Source: Clostridiaceae bacterium 14S0207 (GTDB lineage Bacteria > Bacillota > Clostridia > Clostridiales > Clostridiaceae). Taken from it: a stretch of 64,000 nt of DNA. Each line of letters begins with the position of its first letter. Position 1 is the first letter of the stretch. The stretch lies in the NCBI GenBank assembly GCA_003288255.1, contig CP026601.1:1-64000 (forward strand), given 5' to 3'. The translations under genes were made by a program, and so were the position numbers. Positions 37,070-46,537 of the stretch are shown piece after piece. The notes beneath the pieces are model-generated. The model did not search any database, was not told the origin of the DNA, and worked only from the letters and a program-made list of their open reading frames with translations.

Positions 37070-38233
37070 GTGGATAACTTAAAAAATAAAGATGAAGTTA
37101 AATTTTCTAAAAGTATAATTTATAAATCTAATACCTTAATTGAAGGAAGTTATTATTTAAGTTTAAATGAGCAAAGATTAATATGGCTTGGTGCTAGAAA
37201 GCTAAAACCTATTTTTATTAATTCAAATTTAACTCCAGAAGAAATGAGAAAGATGATAATGGTTAATATGTTTGATTTAATAGAAATTAATGTTTTTGAA
37301 TTTAAAAAGTCTTTTAATATAAAAAGTAATAATTTATATGAAGATCTATCAAAGATAACTAATAAGCTATATAATCGCAGTGTTATTTTATATGATGAAA
37401 ATGATAACTTAATTAAAAAAAGATGGGTTATAACATGCAAATATGATGAGAATAGAAAGTCTGTTTTTCTTCAATTTCACCCAGATTTAATTATGGAACT
37501 ACTTGTATTTTCAAAGAAATTTACACCATTAGAATTTGATATATCATCTCATATACGCAGCACATATACATATAGAATTTACGAACTTTTGAAGCAATAT
37601 GCAAGTCTAGGTAGAAGACTATTTACCTTTGAAGAACTTCGATATATATTGGCTATTGAGGATAAATGTTATAGTCGTTATTCAAGTTTTAAACAAAAAA
37701 TATTAAATCCATCTATAAAGCTTATAAATAAAAGCAGTGATATTACAGTAGATTTTGAAGAGATTAAAGTTAAAAGGGCCGTTGAAAAACTTGTATTTAC
37801 TATAAAAGTTAAAGAAAAAGCTCTAGCTTCAGGTGAACAAATTGAACAAATTAAAATATGTGAAACGGATATGACAAGTCAAGAGCTATCTGCATTTTAT
37901 ACATTAAAGGATCTATTTAAAAACATTTCTATAACGCCTTATGAAGCTAATAGAATCTTTGATGCTGCTTTATCAGGAATCGATACCTTTGATTTAGATA
38001 TGAGTTGTTTTGATTATATAAAATATGAAAAAAAAGTTATAGATAACTGGTCTGAGGGAAAAGTTATAGATAATTATGTTGGAGCATTGATTAATGGTTT
38101 AAAACAAAATTGGAAACTTAATAAAAAGGAATCTAGTTTTACTAATATTGAATCTAATCTTACGGTAGAAAAGCTAAAAGAGTATGAATCTAAGCTACTT
38201 CAGCAGCAATTTAACTATGCATGTGAGGAATAA
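37070..38233 (+). CDS. Rep_3-family plasmid replication initiator
   Basis: 387 aa from GTG 37070, chosen because AAGGAGA lies 9 nt upstream and because the longer frame from 36974 would be made of iterons. Twin winged-helix initiator: NTLIEGSYYLSLNEQRLIWLGARK and a VITCKYDENRKSVFLQFHPDLIMELL block in WH1, and SHIRSTYTYRIYELLKQY, then FEELRYILAIEDK and FKQKILNPSIKLIN in WH2, are typical. A DnaA box (TTATCCACA on the other strand, 37069-37077) covers the start codon. The C-terminal 100 residues are an added helical tail. Second replicon of the window. Confidence 0.9.
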   Translation: MDNLKNKDEVKFSKSIIYKSNTLIEGSYYLSLNEQRLIWLGARKLKPIFINSNLTPEEMRKMIMVNMFDLIEINVFEFKKSFNIKSNNLYEDLSKITNKLYNRSVILYDENDNLIKKRWVITCKYDENRKSVFLQFHPDLIMELLVFSKKFTPLEFDISSHIRSTYTYRIYELLKQYASLGRRLFTFEELRYILAIEDKCYSRYSSFKQKILNPSIKLINKSSDITVDFEEIKVKRAVEKLVFTIKVKEKALASGEQIEQIKICETDMTSQELSAFYTLKDLFKNISITPYEANRIFDAALSGIDTFDLDMSCFDYIKYEKKVIDNWSEGKVIDNYVGALINGLKQNWKLNKKESSFTNIESNLTVEKLKEYESKLLQQQFNYACEE

Positions 38234-38244
38234 AATAAAGTAAA

Positions 38245-38772
38245 GGTACCAAAAAAGGAATGTAAGAAGTTAAAATAAGGTATAAATTAAAAAATATCGT
38301 AAAAAATAAGTTTATTTTACATGAATCTTAATAGTACGAGAAATAAAAGTAAAATTTACATTCCTTTTAAGGTACATTTAGAATTAAGATCAAAAAACTT
38401 TCCAGTTTAAGGATAAAAAATCAGTTTATATTCCTTTTTGGGTACATATAAAATTTTAATACTGATTTTTTATGAGTTTTAGCTAAATTTAAAGAGAAAA
38501 ACACTTAGATCTTAATTAAAGTTTACTTAAAAACAATAATTTTTAAAATATCTATAGGGAGTTTAATAATATATTATATAAATTTTCTTATAAAAATATG
38601 TTTTAAAGGTACCAAAAAAGGAATGAGAATAGTAAAAAATAGATTTAATTTAAGTTTTAATTCTATATTTTAATAGGTATTACTGAGACTATATAGTAAA
38701 ATCAAATAATAAAACGTAAATATTACTATTTTAAGTGGCTATAATGTATACTTATCTTCCTTTTTGGGTATA
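38245..38772. repeat. five iterons downstream of the Rep_3 gene, both orientations
   Basis: Direct copies GGTACCAAAAAAGGAA at 38245 and 38608; inverted copies TTCCTTTTAAGGTACA at 38361, TTCCTTTTTGGGTACA at 38431 and TTCCTTTTTGGGTATA at 38757. The 810 bp between the Rep_3 gene and 39044 hold no gene otherwise. Inverted copies of this kind can work as copy-control (handcuffing) sites. Confidence 0.8.
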
Positions 38773-39043
38773 ATTAAAATAAAAAACAAAAATATAATTT
38801 GTGTTAATGATAGATTTAAAATAAGAAGGATCAAAATTAAAAATAAAATGAGATTTACTCAGAATACATTAAATAATAAAAAGTAATTAATCAATAAAGT
38901 TTTTAAAAATAAATTAAGAAAATGGGTTAATTTAAATAAATATGAATACACTTATTTAAATTAACAATATAATCTTGATATTACTATAATTTCAATATAA
39001 ACTTGTAGTAGGTATTTAAATTATTATAAATACAAAGGGGTAA

Positions 39044-39397
39044 GTGAAAATGGATATAATATTTAAATCAATAGATGTAATTCATAATGCACTTGTAATA
39101 TTTTTTATAGTATTCTTTATTCCTATAGCAATATACGTAATACATAAAGTAATTAATATAATGAGAATATCAAAGGATTTAAAGAACTTATTTAATAAAG
39201 TTTTTTGGGGGAAGATAAAAAAATTAGATAATCCATCTATAAAAAATAAAGTTATTCTTACAAGTACCTTTATAATATTATTTATTATTGGATGTAGTGT
39301 ATTTTTTTTAGATGTTACAATGATAGCAAAATGCTTAATATATATCATTCTTATTTCTGTATTTTTTAAAATTTCAATATTAGTAAGGGAAATCTAG
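39044..39397 (+). CDS. small membrane protein, unknown
   Basis: 117 aa with three helices (about 12-35, 70-88, 92-112) and a basic amphipathic loop (HKVINIMRISKDLKNLF, KKLDNPSIKNK). GGGGTAAGTG site. It has its own terminator and faces the AAA ATPase gene. No family recognised. Confidence 0.6.
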   Translation: MKMDIIFKSIDVIHNALVIFFIVFFIPIAIYVIHKVINIMRISKDLKNLFNKVFWGKIKKLDNPSIKNKVILTSTFIILFIIGCSVFFLDVTMIAKCLIYIILISVFFKISILVREI

Positions 39398-39411
39398 AAT
39401 TTAAAATAATT

Positions 39412-39452
39412 AAAACACCAAGTATATAATTAAATAGATACTTGGTGTTTTT
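39412..39452. terminator. bidirectional terminator
   Basis: AAAACACCAAGTAT / ATACTTGGTGTTTT hairpin between the convergent membrane-protein and AAA ATPase genes, directly followed by a copy of the dispersed repeat. Confidence 0.9.
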
Positions 39453-39457
39453 TATAT

Positions 39458-39482
39458 AATACATTTGTATTATGTTTGTATG
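39458..39482. repeat. dispersed TACATTTGTATTA motif
   Basis: TAATACATTTGTATTATGTTTGTA, the copy behind the terminator of the 39044 gene; another copy lies at 40448-40473 upstream of the ATPase gene in the other orientation, so the ATPase is flanked by the motif. Confidence 0.55.
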
Positions 39483-39487
39483 TCCTT

Positions 39488-40246
39488 TTATTCCTTATTA
39501 TTTAATAGGATATCCAACATATTATTAGTGTTATTTATAAAAGAGCTTGTGATTTTATAACTTTCAGTATCCGTATAATTAACTAATTGAAGATTTCCTT
39601 CCCTAATTTCATAAATACTTGCATTTGGATAGGCCATGATTATAGGAGAATGTGTTGCAATTATGAATTGAGATCCTTTTAAGGCTAATTGATGTATTCT
39701 ACTAATTAAGGTCATCTGTCTTAAAGGGGATAGCGCAGCTTCAGGCTCATCTAATATGAAAACACTATTACCATTAAATCTGTTTAAGATTAAAGCTAAA
39801 AAAGCTTCACCATGAGATCGCTCATGTAAGGATTTTCCACCATAACCTTGAATGAAACTAGGACTTCCATCGAAATTTAATTCATCTATAGTACTTTCTA
39901 CATTATAAAAACTCTCAGCTCTTAGAAAGAAACCATCCTTAGGTTTTCTAACACCTTTAATAATTTTAATATAGTTATGTAAAGATGAATGAGTATCTAC
40001 AGAGGAGAAATTAAAGTTTTTAGTACCGCCCTCAGGATTAAAACCATAAGCTACAGCAATAGATTCTAAAATGGTAGATTTTCCAGAACCATTTTCTCCA
40101 ACTATAAATGTAACATTAGGATGTAAGTTTAAATAATTTAAGTTTTTTATAACAGGAATACAGAAAGGATATTTCGAAAAAGAATCTATTTTATCTCGTC
40201 TAAGTTCAATGCCACGTATAAATTGATTTATAGAATTAAAGTCCAA
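39488..40246 (-). CDS. AAA family ATPase (ABC-like, stand-alone)
   Basis: 252 aa. Walker A GENGSGKST near residue 49, a signature-like SHGEAFLALI near 145, Walker B SVFILDEPEAALSP near 165 and a switch ATHSP near 198. This is the small AAA_21/COG3910-type ATPase built like the head of SMC/OLD proteins. TTG start with GGGGAGA at 6-7 nt. No nuclease or TOPRIM partner is adjacent, so a defence role as in OLD/retron/Septu-like systems cannot be claimed. Confidence 0.82.
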   Translation of the reverse strand: MDFNSINQFIRGIELRRDKIDSFSKYPFCIPVIKNLNYLNLHPNVTFIVGENGSGKSTILESIAVAYGFNPEGGTKNFNFSSVDTHSSLHNYIKIIKGVRKPKDGFFLRAESFYNVESTIDELNFDGSPSFIQGYGGKSLHERSHGEAFLALILNRFNGNSVFILDEPEAALSPLRQMTLISRIHQLALKGSQFIIATHSPIIMAYPNASIYEIREGNLQLVNYTDTESYKITSSFINNTNNMLDILLNNKE

Positions 40247-40690
40247 AATATCTCCCCAAAAATAATTAAGTTTTATTATATTTTACCATATTAAATGAAT
40301 ATGAAAATAATCTAGACGAATATAATATTTTTGCTGATTTTATTACTCAGTTAATCCTTGTATTAGTGAATTTATAATAAATAGAGAAATAGTCTATAGA
40401 AAAGATTTTAAAGGTTATCTATTTTATGGAATTTATTTTAATTTAAGAATACAAACATAATACAAATGCAATATATTTTTATAGATATAATGGTATTAAA
40501 ATTCTTATTTAAATAAAATATTCATATATTGAAATATATTACACATTATTTTATAATATTGTAATAGAATACTTTTTTTTCAAATATAAAGAAAAATTTT
40601 ATAAAAATATTAGAAAAATATTACAAGAATATATAATGAATATAAATATAAAAAACTAAGGTCTGGAGAAAAGGCTAAGGGGGTTAAGAT
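40247..40690. other. non-coding stretch between divergent genes
   Basis: AT-rich; contains a copy of the dispersed motif at 40448-40473 (AATACAAACATAATACAAATGC). No open frame of interest. The pseudogene at 40691 has no PadR gene in front of it, unlike its paralogue. Confidence 0.4.
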
Positions 40691-41589
40691 GTGCATGAAT
40701 TTAATGAATATGTAGTGAGTTTATTAAAAGAGACTAATCTTAAACATAAGGAACAAGAAAAATTAAAAAAAGAATTAATGAAACAATTGAAAAGCTTAAA
40801 ATGTGAATATATAAATAAAGGTTTTTTAGAAGGAGAAGCTATACAAAAGGCCATAGAAGAATTTGAGGAATCAGGATATTTTAAAAACAAGTATAATTTT
40901 TCTAATGATAAACAAGTAAATGGTTTTAATCTTTCTTATTTTATCAGAACTAATTTAATACTAATTACTACATATATCTTTATGAATTTTATTGGAGCCT
41001 TACTACTGAAAAGAGTGAAAAAGTTTAATATAATATATTTTTGTATAATTGCGCTTACTTTACTTTTAAATTATATATGTGCAACTAGGACTTTTAGAAG
41101 AAAAAAAGATAGAGTTAAAAATATAGTCTTAGTAGGTTTTTCTTTTTTTTTCCTTGAAAAAATATTAATGCTAGTTTTATGTTATATATATATGCTATTT
41201 CATAATAGAGGAGATATAAACATTACTACGTTGTATGTATTTAATTTTAATAATTTAATTGTATATCTAGGTATAGTAATATTTACGATATTTTTATCAA
41301 AGTATTCTAATAAAAAAGTTAAAGAGAACATAAATATACTAATTTTAAATTTTATTATACTATTTTCAAGTATATTATTAAATTTACTATATTTTCTTTT
41401 TCCTAATAGATTTTATTTACTTAAATTAATTATATGTGAAATTTTTAATATAAAAATAAAAACACTTACTAAAAATTTTTATATATGAACATTAATAATT
41501 CCATAGTTATTATAAATATAGGATTATTAGTATTAATATTTTTTATAATTTATAAGATTGTTCATAAACATTTAAAGGATAGATCTTAG
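40691..41589 (+). pseudogene. HAAS-domain membrane protein, frameshifted paralogue of 18760-19668
   Basis: The start GTG (site AAGGGGG) and 265 codons match the 302-aa HAAS protein: EYVVSLLKETNLKHKEQEKLKKEL, EGEAIQKAIEEFEESG and NGFNLSYFIRTNLIL. The frame ends at 41488 in KTLTKNFYI, where one T is missing from a run of five (41476-41480). In the next frame the expected end follows (MNINNSIVIINIGLLV to KDRS) up to 41589, giving 299 aa when repaired, against 302 in the paralogue. No PadR gene precedes it. Confidence 0.8.
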
Positions 41590-41604
41590 ATTTTATAATA
41601 AAGA

Positions 41605-41635
41605 TTTAAGGTATGGCAATATTACCATACCTTAA
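41605..41635. terminator. bidirectional terminator
   Basis: TTTAAGGTATGG / CCATACCTTAAA hairpin between the HAAS pseudogene and the convergent secreted-protein gene. Confidence 0.8.
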
Positions 41636-41658
41636 ATAAATTTAAAGATCATATATTC

Positions 41659-42168
41659 TTATCTACTGTCTACAGTTATGGAACCTATATTTGTATCTTT
41701 ACCACTTTTATCACATACATAGAGTTTGTACAAGCCACCTTTATTATCGGGAATTTTTATATCACTTTTTCCTGATCTTCCATAACAAGTTGCATTGCCA
41801 TAAACAATTGTATGTCTATTATGAGATTCTTGTCCATCTGCTCTTACAAAGAAATGAGATCTTGAAGGTGCACCATTCCATCTTATAGTAAAAGTTTTAT
41901 GTGAAGCAAACCAACCTTCAGTATCAAAACATCCATTTTTTAGAGGTCCTTTGATTTGTGCGTTCTCAAATCCACTTACACCTAGATTATGAACAGTCCA
42001 ATTATAAGCAGTTCTTGTGGTACCTTGGAAATGTTGAGCTACTATTGGTTCCTCAATATCAGTTGATGGTGCTATAGTTCCTGCATGAGTAATTATAGGT
42101 AAAGAAAATAATGAAGTTGTAGTTATCATACTTGTAATTAATAACTTAGAAATTAAATTTCTTTTCAT
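41659..42168 (-). CDS. secreted protein, unknown
   Basis: 169 aa with a classic signal peptide: MKRNLISKLLITSMITTTSLFSLP, cleavage probably after THA near residue 29. The mature part (about 140 aa) is rich in Gly, Thr and aromatic residues, with four cysteines (GCFDTEGW, ATCYGRSG, YVCDKSG) and RSHFFVRADGQESHN. It has no membrane segment after the signal. It resembles a small beta-rich exported protein; no family recognised. GGGGG-type ribosome binding site. Confidence 0.75.
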   Translation of the reverse strand: MKRNLISKLLITSMITTTSLFSLPIITHAGTIAPSTDIEEPIVAQHFQGTTRTAYNWTVHNLGVSGFENAQIKGPLKNGCFDTEGWFASHKTFTIRWNGAPSRSHFFVRADGQESHNRHTIVYGNATCYGRSGKSDIKIPDNKGGLYKLYVCDKSGKDTNIGSITVDSR

Positions 42169-42409
42169 TTCTAATCCCCCTTTTGTATAAAAATTACCAC
42201 TTATGTTTATTTTAACATATACTTCAACAAAATAAACCCCGTTTTCAGAAAATATTTAAAAAATTATGTAAAATTATAAAAAAAGGTACAATAAATAACT
42301 TTAAGGAATGTTTTTTAAAGCAGTTATTTATGTACCAAAGCTAATTTTAATATTTAAGTAATGTTTGTTATGGTTAGTTCTATAGTGTGTTTTGAACTCT
42401 TTATAAGAT

Positions 42410-42835
42410 TTATTTATCATACTTTTCTATAAACTCTAATAGAGCTTCTGTATATATGTCTTGGGATTTAAACTCAGGAAACTTTTTTATAAACTCTTGG
42501 AATTTATCTTTTATTCCTGAGTAAATTCTAATAGTTGTAACTTTTACGTCACCAGAAAACTTTGCTTTATCTATTTTGAGTTCTGGAACTTCTATAATTT
42601 TTTCTTCGCTTTCTATTTTATGAAACCAGTTAATAAGTTTAAAAATATCTTCCTTTGCATTAATGATTTCAAATAAATCATTTTTTATATTATCTTGTAA
42701 TACAAGTGTATTTTCCTTATTTTCCAAGGGTTCTTTCTGTATTACATTTGTATTATAAGTGTTTTGAGTTTCAGTAGTATTAGTTTCTATATTTAACTTA
42801 GGAGTTTCTTTCTCTTTATTAATATTACTTCCCAT
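42410..42835 (-). CDS. plasmid RHH-type DNA-binding protein
   Basis: 141 aa. The first 60 residues are low-complexity (Thr/Asn/Glu rich) and the last 45 (VKVTTIRIYSGIKDKFQEF, SQDIYTEALLEFIEKY) have a ribbon-helix-helix pattern. It starts two bases after the stop of the 65-aa HTH gene, so they form a unit. Codons for NTNVIQ are themselves a copy of the dispersed repeat (42738-42764). Possibly a partition or copy-control regulator. Confidence 0.65.
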   Translation of the reverse strand: MGSNINKEKETPKLNIETNTTETQNTYNTNVIQKEPLENKENTLVLQDNIKNDLFEIINAKEDIFKLINWFHKIESEEKIIEVPELKIDKAKFSGDVKVTTIRIYSGIKDKFQEFIKKFPEFKSQDIYTEALLEFIEKYDK

Positions 42836-42837
42836 GA

Positions 42838-43035
42838 CTATATTATAAATATATTTATTTTTTCTTTATTAAATTCATAATTATTCTTTCTAAATCTTAA
42901 TCTTATGGTTTTCCTTTGTATTTTTAGATCATCTGATATTTTTCTTAGGGACTCCCCTTTTCCTAATTTTTTGTTTACATATTCAACTTGGGAATTTACA
43001 TCTAATTTATCAAAATTTCTTCTATCCATACTCAT
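42838..43035 (-). CDS. small helix-turn-helix protein
   Basis: 65 aa. VEYVNKKLGKGESLRKISDDLKIQRKTIRLRF is a plain resolvase-like or Xre-like helix-turn-helix, with a basic C-terminus. GGGGGAT site. Its upstream region has an 18-bp palindrome and a copy of the dispersed motif. It probably regulates itself and the RHH gene downstream. Confidence 0.7.
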   Translation of the reverse strand: MSMDRRNFDKLDVNSQVEYVNKKLGKGESLRKISDDLKIQRKTIRLRFRKNNYEFNKEKINIFII

Positions 43036-43052
43036 CCCCCTAGAATAAAAAT

Positions 43053-43083
43053 ATAATACAAATAAAATACATATGTATTTTAT
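43053..43083. promoter_or_regulatory. palindrome and dispersed-motif copy upstream of the HTH gene
   Basis: AAAATACATATGTATTTT (43064-43081) is a perfect 18-bp palindrome, preceded by ATAATACAAAT, the half-site of the dispersed repeat. A likely operator of the small HTH/RHH operon. Confidence 0.55.
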
Positions 43084-43264
43084 ATTATCTTCTATTATAG
43101 ATATAAATTTCCTTTAAATAACTGTAAAAAGATTTGTATTTTAAGACTTTTTATAAGGTTTTAAATTGATACTTAAAAATTTTATAGATTATAAGCATTA
43201 ATTATACAGTTAATATATTAGTAGATGATATAATGATACTATACATTAAAAACTGGAGGTTATT

Positions 43265-43753
43265 ATGGAATCTTGTGAAGTGGTATACAAAACATTGAAG
43301 AAAATGGGAATTTCCTATGATATTGTTGAACATCCACCGGCAGAGACTACAGAGGATGCAGATAGGTATATTGAAGGTAGGGAAGGTGTACGTACAAAAA
43401 CACTTTTTTTATCTAATAGAAAGAAGACTACATATTATTTAATAATTATGGATGATAAGAAAAGATTAGATATTAAAAAGCTTGAAAAGATCTTAGATGA
43501 AAAAAGTATAAGTTTTTGTTCACCTAAAAGGTTAATGGAAAAAATGGGCTTAGTACCTGGAGCTGTATCATTGTTTGGATTAATTAATAATGTGGAGCAT
43601 GATATAAGAATTTACTTAGATAAGGAAATGCTCTCAGAGAAATTTATTACCTTTCATCCTAATGACAATACAAAGACAATGTTTATTTCCATAGATGATA
43701 TGTATAAGTTTATAAGATTGTTAGGATATGAATATTCTATTTTAGAATTATAG
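43265..43753 (+). CDS. YbaK/ProX-type aminoacyl-tRNA deacylase
   Basis: 162 aa. Free-standing editing-domain protein that hydrolyses mischarged tRNA (Ala-tRNAPro or similar). Family text: LKKMGISYDIVEHPPAETTEDADRY, VRTKTLFLSNRKK, LIIMDDKKRLDIKKLEKIL and GLVPGAVSLFGLINN. The length is normal for the PrdX/ProXp group. ATG with GGAGGT. Substrate specificity cannot be told from reading. Confidence 0.88.
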   Translation: MESCEVVYKTLKKMGISYDIVEHPPAETTEDADRYIEGREGVRTKTLFLSNRKKTTYYLIIMDDKKRLDIKKLEKILDEKSISFCSPKRLMEKMGLVPGAVSLFGLINNVEHDIRIYLDKEMLSEKFITFHPNDNTKTMFISIDDMYKFIRLLGYEYSILEL

Positions 43754-43926
43754 ATTAAAAAAGTTTATCTGCCAAAATGTATGTATTTTATTTTTAAAAA
43801 AATAGATAGGTTCTTTCCCTAAGTAAATTATATTTTTTATTAAAGAATAATGATAATATATTTATATAATTTATTTTTTAATATTACAAAAATATGAATA
43901 TATACTAAACATAAAGGGGATATACT

Positions 43927-45099
43927 ATGAAAAAACTTCAATCCATTATTCTAGCAACTTTAGTAGCAATATTTTCATTAAGTACATTCGTAGGCTGTAA
44001 TTCTACATAATCTAAAACATCAAAAGAAGATGAATCAGAGATTTTATATCCTATTTTAAAAGAAAAAAACGGTAAATTTTTATATGGTTTTATAAATAAG
44101 GTAGGAAAGAAAGTAGTAGATTGTAAATATGATAATGCTTTTAAATCTGTTAATGGTATGTCAATAATAGTACTTAATAATAAATTTTCTTTTATTAATA
44201 TAAACGGAAAACTTATTACTCCAAATATAGAATTTCAATCAGTCTATAACTTTAAGGAAGGTTTAGCTGCTGTACGTAACAATAATAAATATGGTTTTAT
44301 AGATAAAACAGGTAAAGTTATATTTGATTATCAATTTGATGATGTTCTTGAAGGTTTTCATGAAGACTTAGCACCAGTTTGCAAGAATAATAAATGGTCC
44401 TATATGGATAAACAAGGAAAATTTAAATGTGATTTTACATTTGATTTTGCTGAAAGATTTTCAGATGGAATAGCACCTGTATATAAGAATAAAAAGTGGG
44501 CTTTTATTAATAAAGAAATGAAACCTATAACTGCTTTTGAATTTGATCAAGCCCGTAAATCATCTGAGGGATTGGCAGCTATTTGTAAAAATAATAAATG
44601 GGGCTTTGTTAACAATAAAGGAAAAATAGTAATTGAACCTAAATTTGATAAAGTTAATGCATTTAAAGAAGGTTTTGCCTTTGCTAAATTAAATAAAAAA
44701 ACTGGATTTATAAATAAATCTGGAAACTTCGTATGCAGTTTTAAAATGGATGAAAATGCAGTACCTCCACATTTTAAAGATGAATTAGCTGCTATAAAAG
44801 TTAATAATAAAATTGGGTATATGGATAAAAAAGGAGAATTTATAATCAAACCCCAATATAAAATAGGATATAATTTTATTAATGATATGGCTATAGCCTC
44901 CCCATATAAAAAAACAGAAGGCCTTATAGATAAACAAGGCAATTATGTATTAAAACCTGAGTACTTATATATAGATTATACAGGCAAAGACCTAATATAT
45001 TGTGTAAAAAAAGAAAATAGTAAAATGCATTCTATGTATTTAAATAAAAAACAAAAAATTGTTTGGGAAAAATTTTATTCAAAAAACACAAATAAATAA
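43927..45099 (+). pseudogene. WG-repeat lipoprotein, copy 1, with a stop in the signal region
   Basis: The frame from ATG 43927 encodes a lipoprotein signal (VAIFSLSTFVGC by analogy) but hits TAA at 44008-44010 (codon 28). The same codon in the intact copy at 45365 is TCA (45446-45448). After the stop the frame continues without interruption to 45099, with WG repeats such as YGFIDKTGKVIFDYQFD. A Met at 44158 could start a leaderless 313-aa product that would stay in the cytoplasm. About 95 bp upstream of the start is repeated before copy 2, so promoter and gene were duplicated together. Confidence 0.85.
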
Positions 45100-45126
45100 T
45101 GTAAATCTAAACTAATTCTTAAATGT

Positions 45127-45162
45127 AAAAAACTAGTAATATATTTATTACTAGTTTTTGTT
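45127..45162 (+). terminator. terminator of WG-repeat copy 1
   Basis: AAAAACTAGTAATA / TATTACTAGTTTTT hairpin followed by a T run, 28 bp after the stop. Confidence 0.85.
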
Positions 45163-45364
45163 TTAAAATTTTTATAAGTCTTATTTTTTATATTATTAAA
45201 GTTAAAGAACCCATTATTTTTATTTTATAATATTAAATTAAAATAAAGAATTAAAGCTATTTGGTTATGTTTTTTATTAAAGAATAATGATAATATATTT
45301 ATATAATTTATTTTTTAATATTACAAAAATTATGAATGTATACTAAACATAAAGGGGATATACT

Positions 45365-46537
45365 ATGAAAAAAATTCGATACATTATTCTAGCAACTTTA
45401 GTAGCAATATTTTTATTAAGTACATTCGTAGGCTGTAATTCTACATCATCTAAAACATCAAAAGAAGATGAATCAGAGATTTTATATCCTATTTCAGAAG
45501 AAAAAAACGGTAAAATACTATATGGTTATATAGATAAGGAAGGAAAAAAAGTAGTAGATTGTAAATATGATAATACTTTAACTTTTATTAACGGCATGGG
45601 AACAATTATTAATAACGGAAAACAGTATTTTGTTAATTCAAAAGGAAAGATTATTACCGACTCTCCTGGATTGGATTTCAGTTGGAATTTTAAAGAGGGC
45701 TTAGCTTCAGTACGTAAAAATAACAAATTTGGTTTCATCGATACTACAGGAAAATTAGTAATTAAAGATCAATTTGATTTTACTGACTTAAGCTTCAATG
45801 AAGGATTAGCATGTGTTTGTAAAAATAATAAATGGGGTTTTATTGATAAAACAGGTAAATCTAAATGTGATTTTATCTTTGATTTTGCGAAAGGTTTTTC
45901 AGATGGAATAGCACCTGTATATAAGAATAAAAAGTGGGCTTTTATTAATAAAGAAATGAAACCTATAACTGCTTTTGAATTTGATCAAACATGTAAATTA
46001 TCTGAGGAATTGGCAGCTATTTGTAAAAATAATAAATGGGGCTTTGTTAACAATAAAGGAAAAATAGTAATTGAACCTAAATTTGATAAAGTTAATGGAT
46101 TTAAAGAGGATGTTGCCTTTGCTAAATTAAATAAAAAAACTGGATTTATAAATAAATCAGGAAACTTTATATGCAATTTTAAAATAGATGAAGATGCAAA
46201 TTCTCCACATTTTAATGAAGGATTAGCTTCCGTTAAGGTCAATAATAAAATGGGTTATATAAATAAAAAAGGTATTTTTATAGTTAAACCTCAATATGAA
46301 GCAGTATCTATTTTTTATAATGGTACTGCGGTAGTATACCCTTCTATGAATTCAAAAAAAATTAGAACTGGTCTTATAGACAAAAAAGGAAACTACATAT
46401 TAAAACCAGAGTTTCGTCTTATAAAACATGAAGATAAAAATTTATTATATTGCGAAAAGGAAGAAAAAAATAAATTACATTGTATGTACCTAGATAAAAA
46501 AGAAAAAATTGTTTGGGAAACATTTATTTCTAAATAA
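45365..46537 (+). CDS. WG-repeat lipoprotein, copy 2 (intact)
   Basis: 390 aa. A lipoprotein signal MKKIRYIILATLVAIFLL, then FVGC as lipobox (Cys24), then about eight WG (KWG) repeats: YGYIDKEGKKVVDCKYD, FGFIDTTGKLVIKDQFD, WGFIDKTGKSKCDFIFD and so on. Anchored on the outer face of the membrane. WG-repeat proteins are thought to bind partners but have no known enzymatic role. AAAGGGG site. Middle repeats are nearly identical to copy 1, the first and last have diverged. Confidence 0.88.
   Translation: MKKIRYIILATLVAIFLLSTFVGCNSTSSKTSKEDESEILYPISEEKNGKILYGYIDKEGKKVVDCKYDNTLTFINGMGTIINNGKQYFVNSKGKIITDSPGLDFSWNFKEGLASVRKNNKFGFIDTTGKLVIKDQFDFTDLSFNEGLACVCKNNKWGFIDKTGKSKCDFIFDFAKGFSDGIAPVYKNKKWAFINKEMKPITAFEFDQTCKLSEELAAICKNNKWGFVNNKGKIVIEPKFDKVNGFKEDVAFAKLNKKTGFINKSGNFICNFKIDEDANSPHFNEGLASVKVNNKMGYINKKGIFIVKPQYEAVSIFYNGTAVVYPSMNSKKIRTGLIDKKGNYILKPEFRLIKHEDKNLLYCEKEEKNKLHCMYLDKKEKIVWETFISK

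Noticed and set aside
39488-40246. AAA ATPase as part of an anti-phage defence system
   Set aside because: No effector (nuclease, TOPRIM, HNH, reverse transcriptase) lies next to it; neighbours are unrelated.
44547-44942. Leftward open frames inside the WG-repeat genes
   Set aside because: They are shadows of the repeats on the other strand and recur in both copies; no ribosome binding sites.
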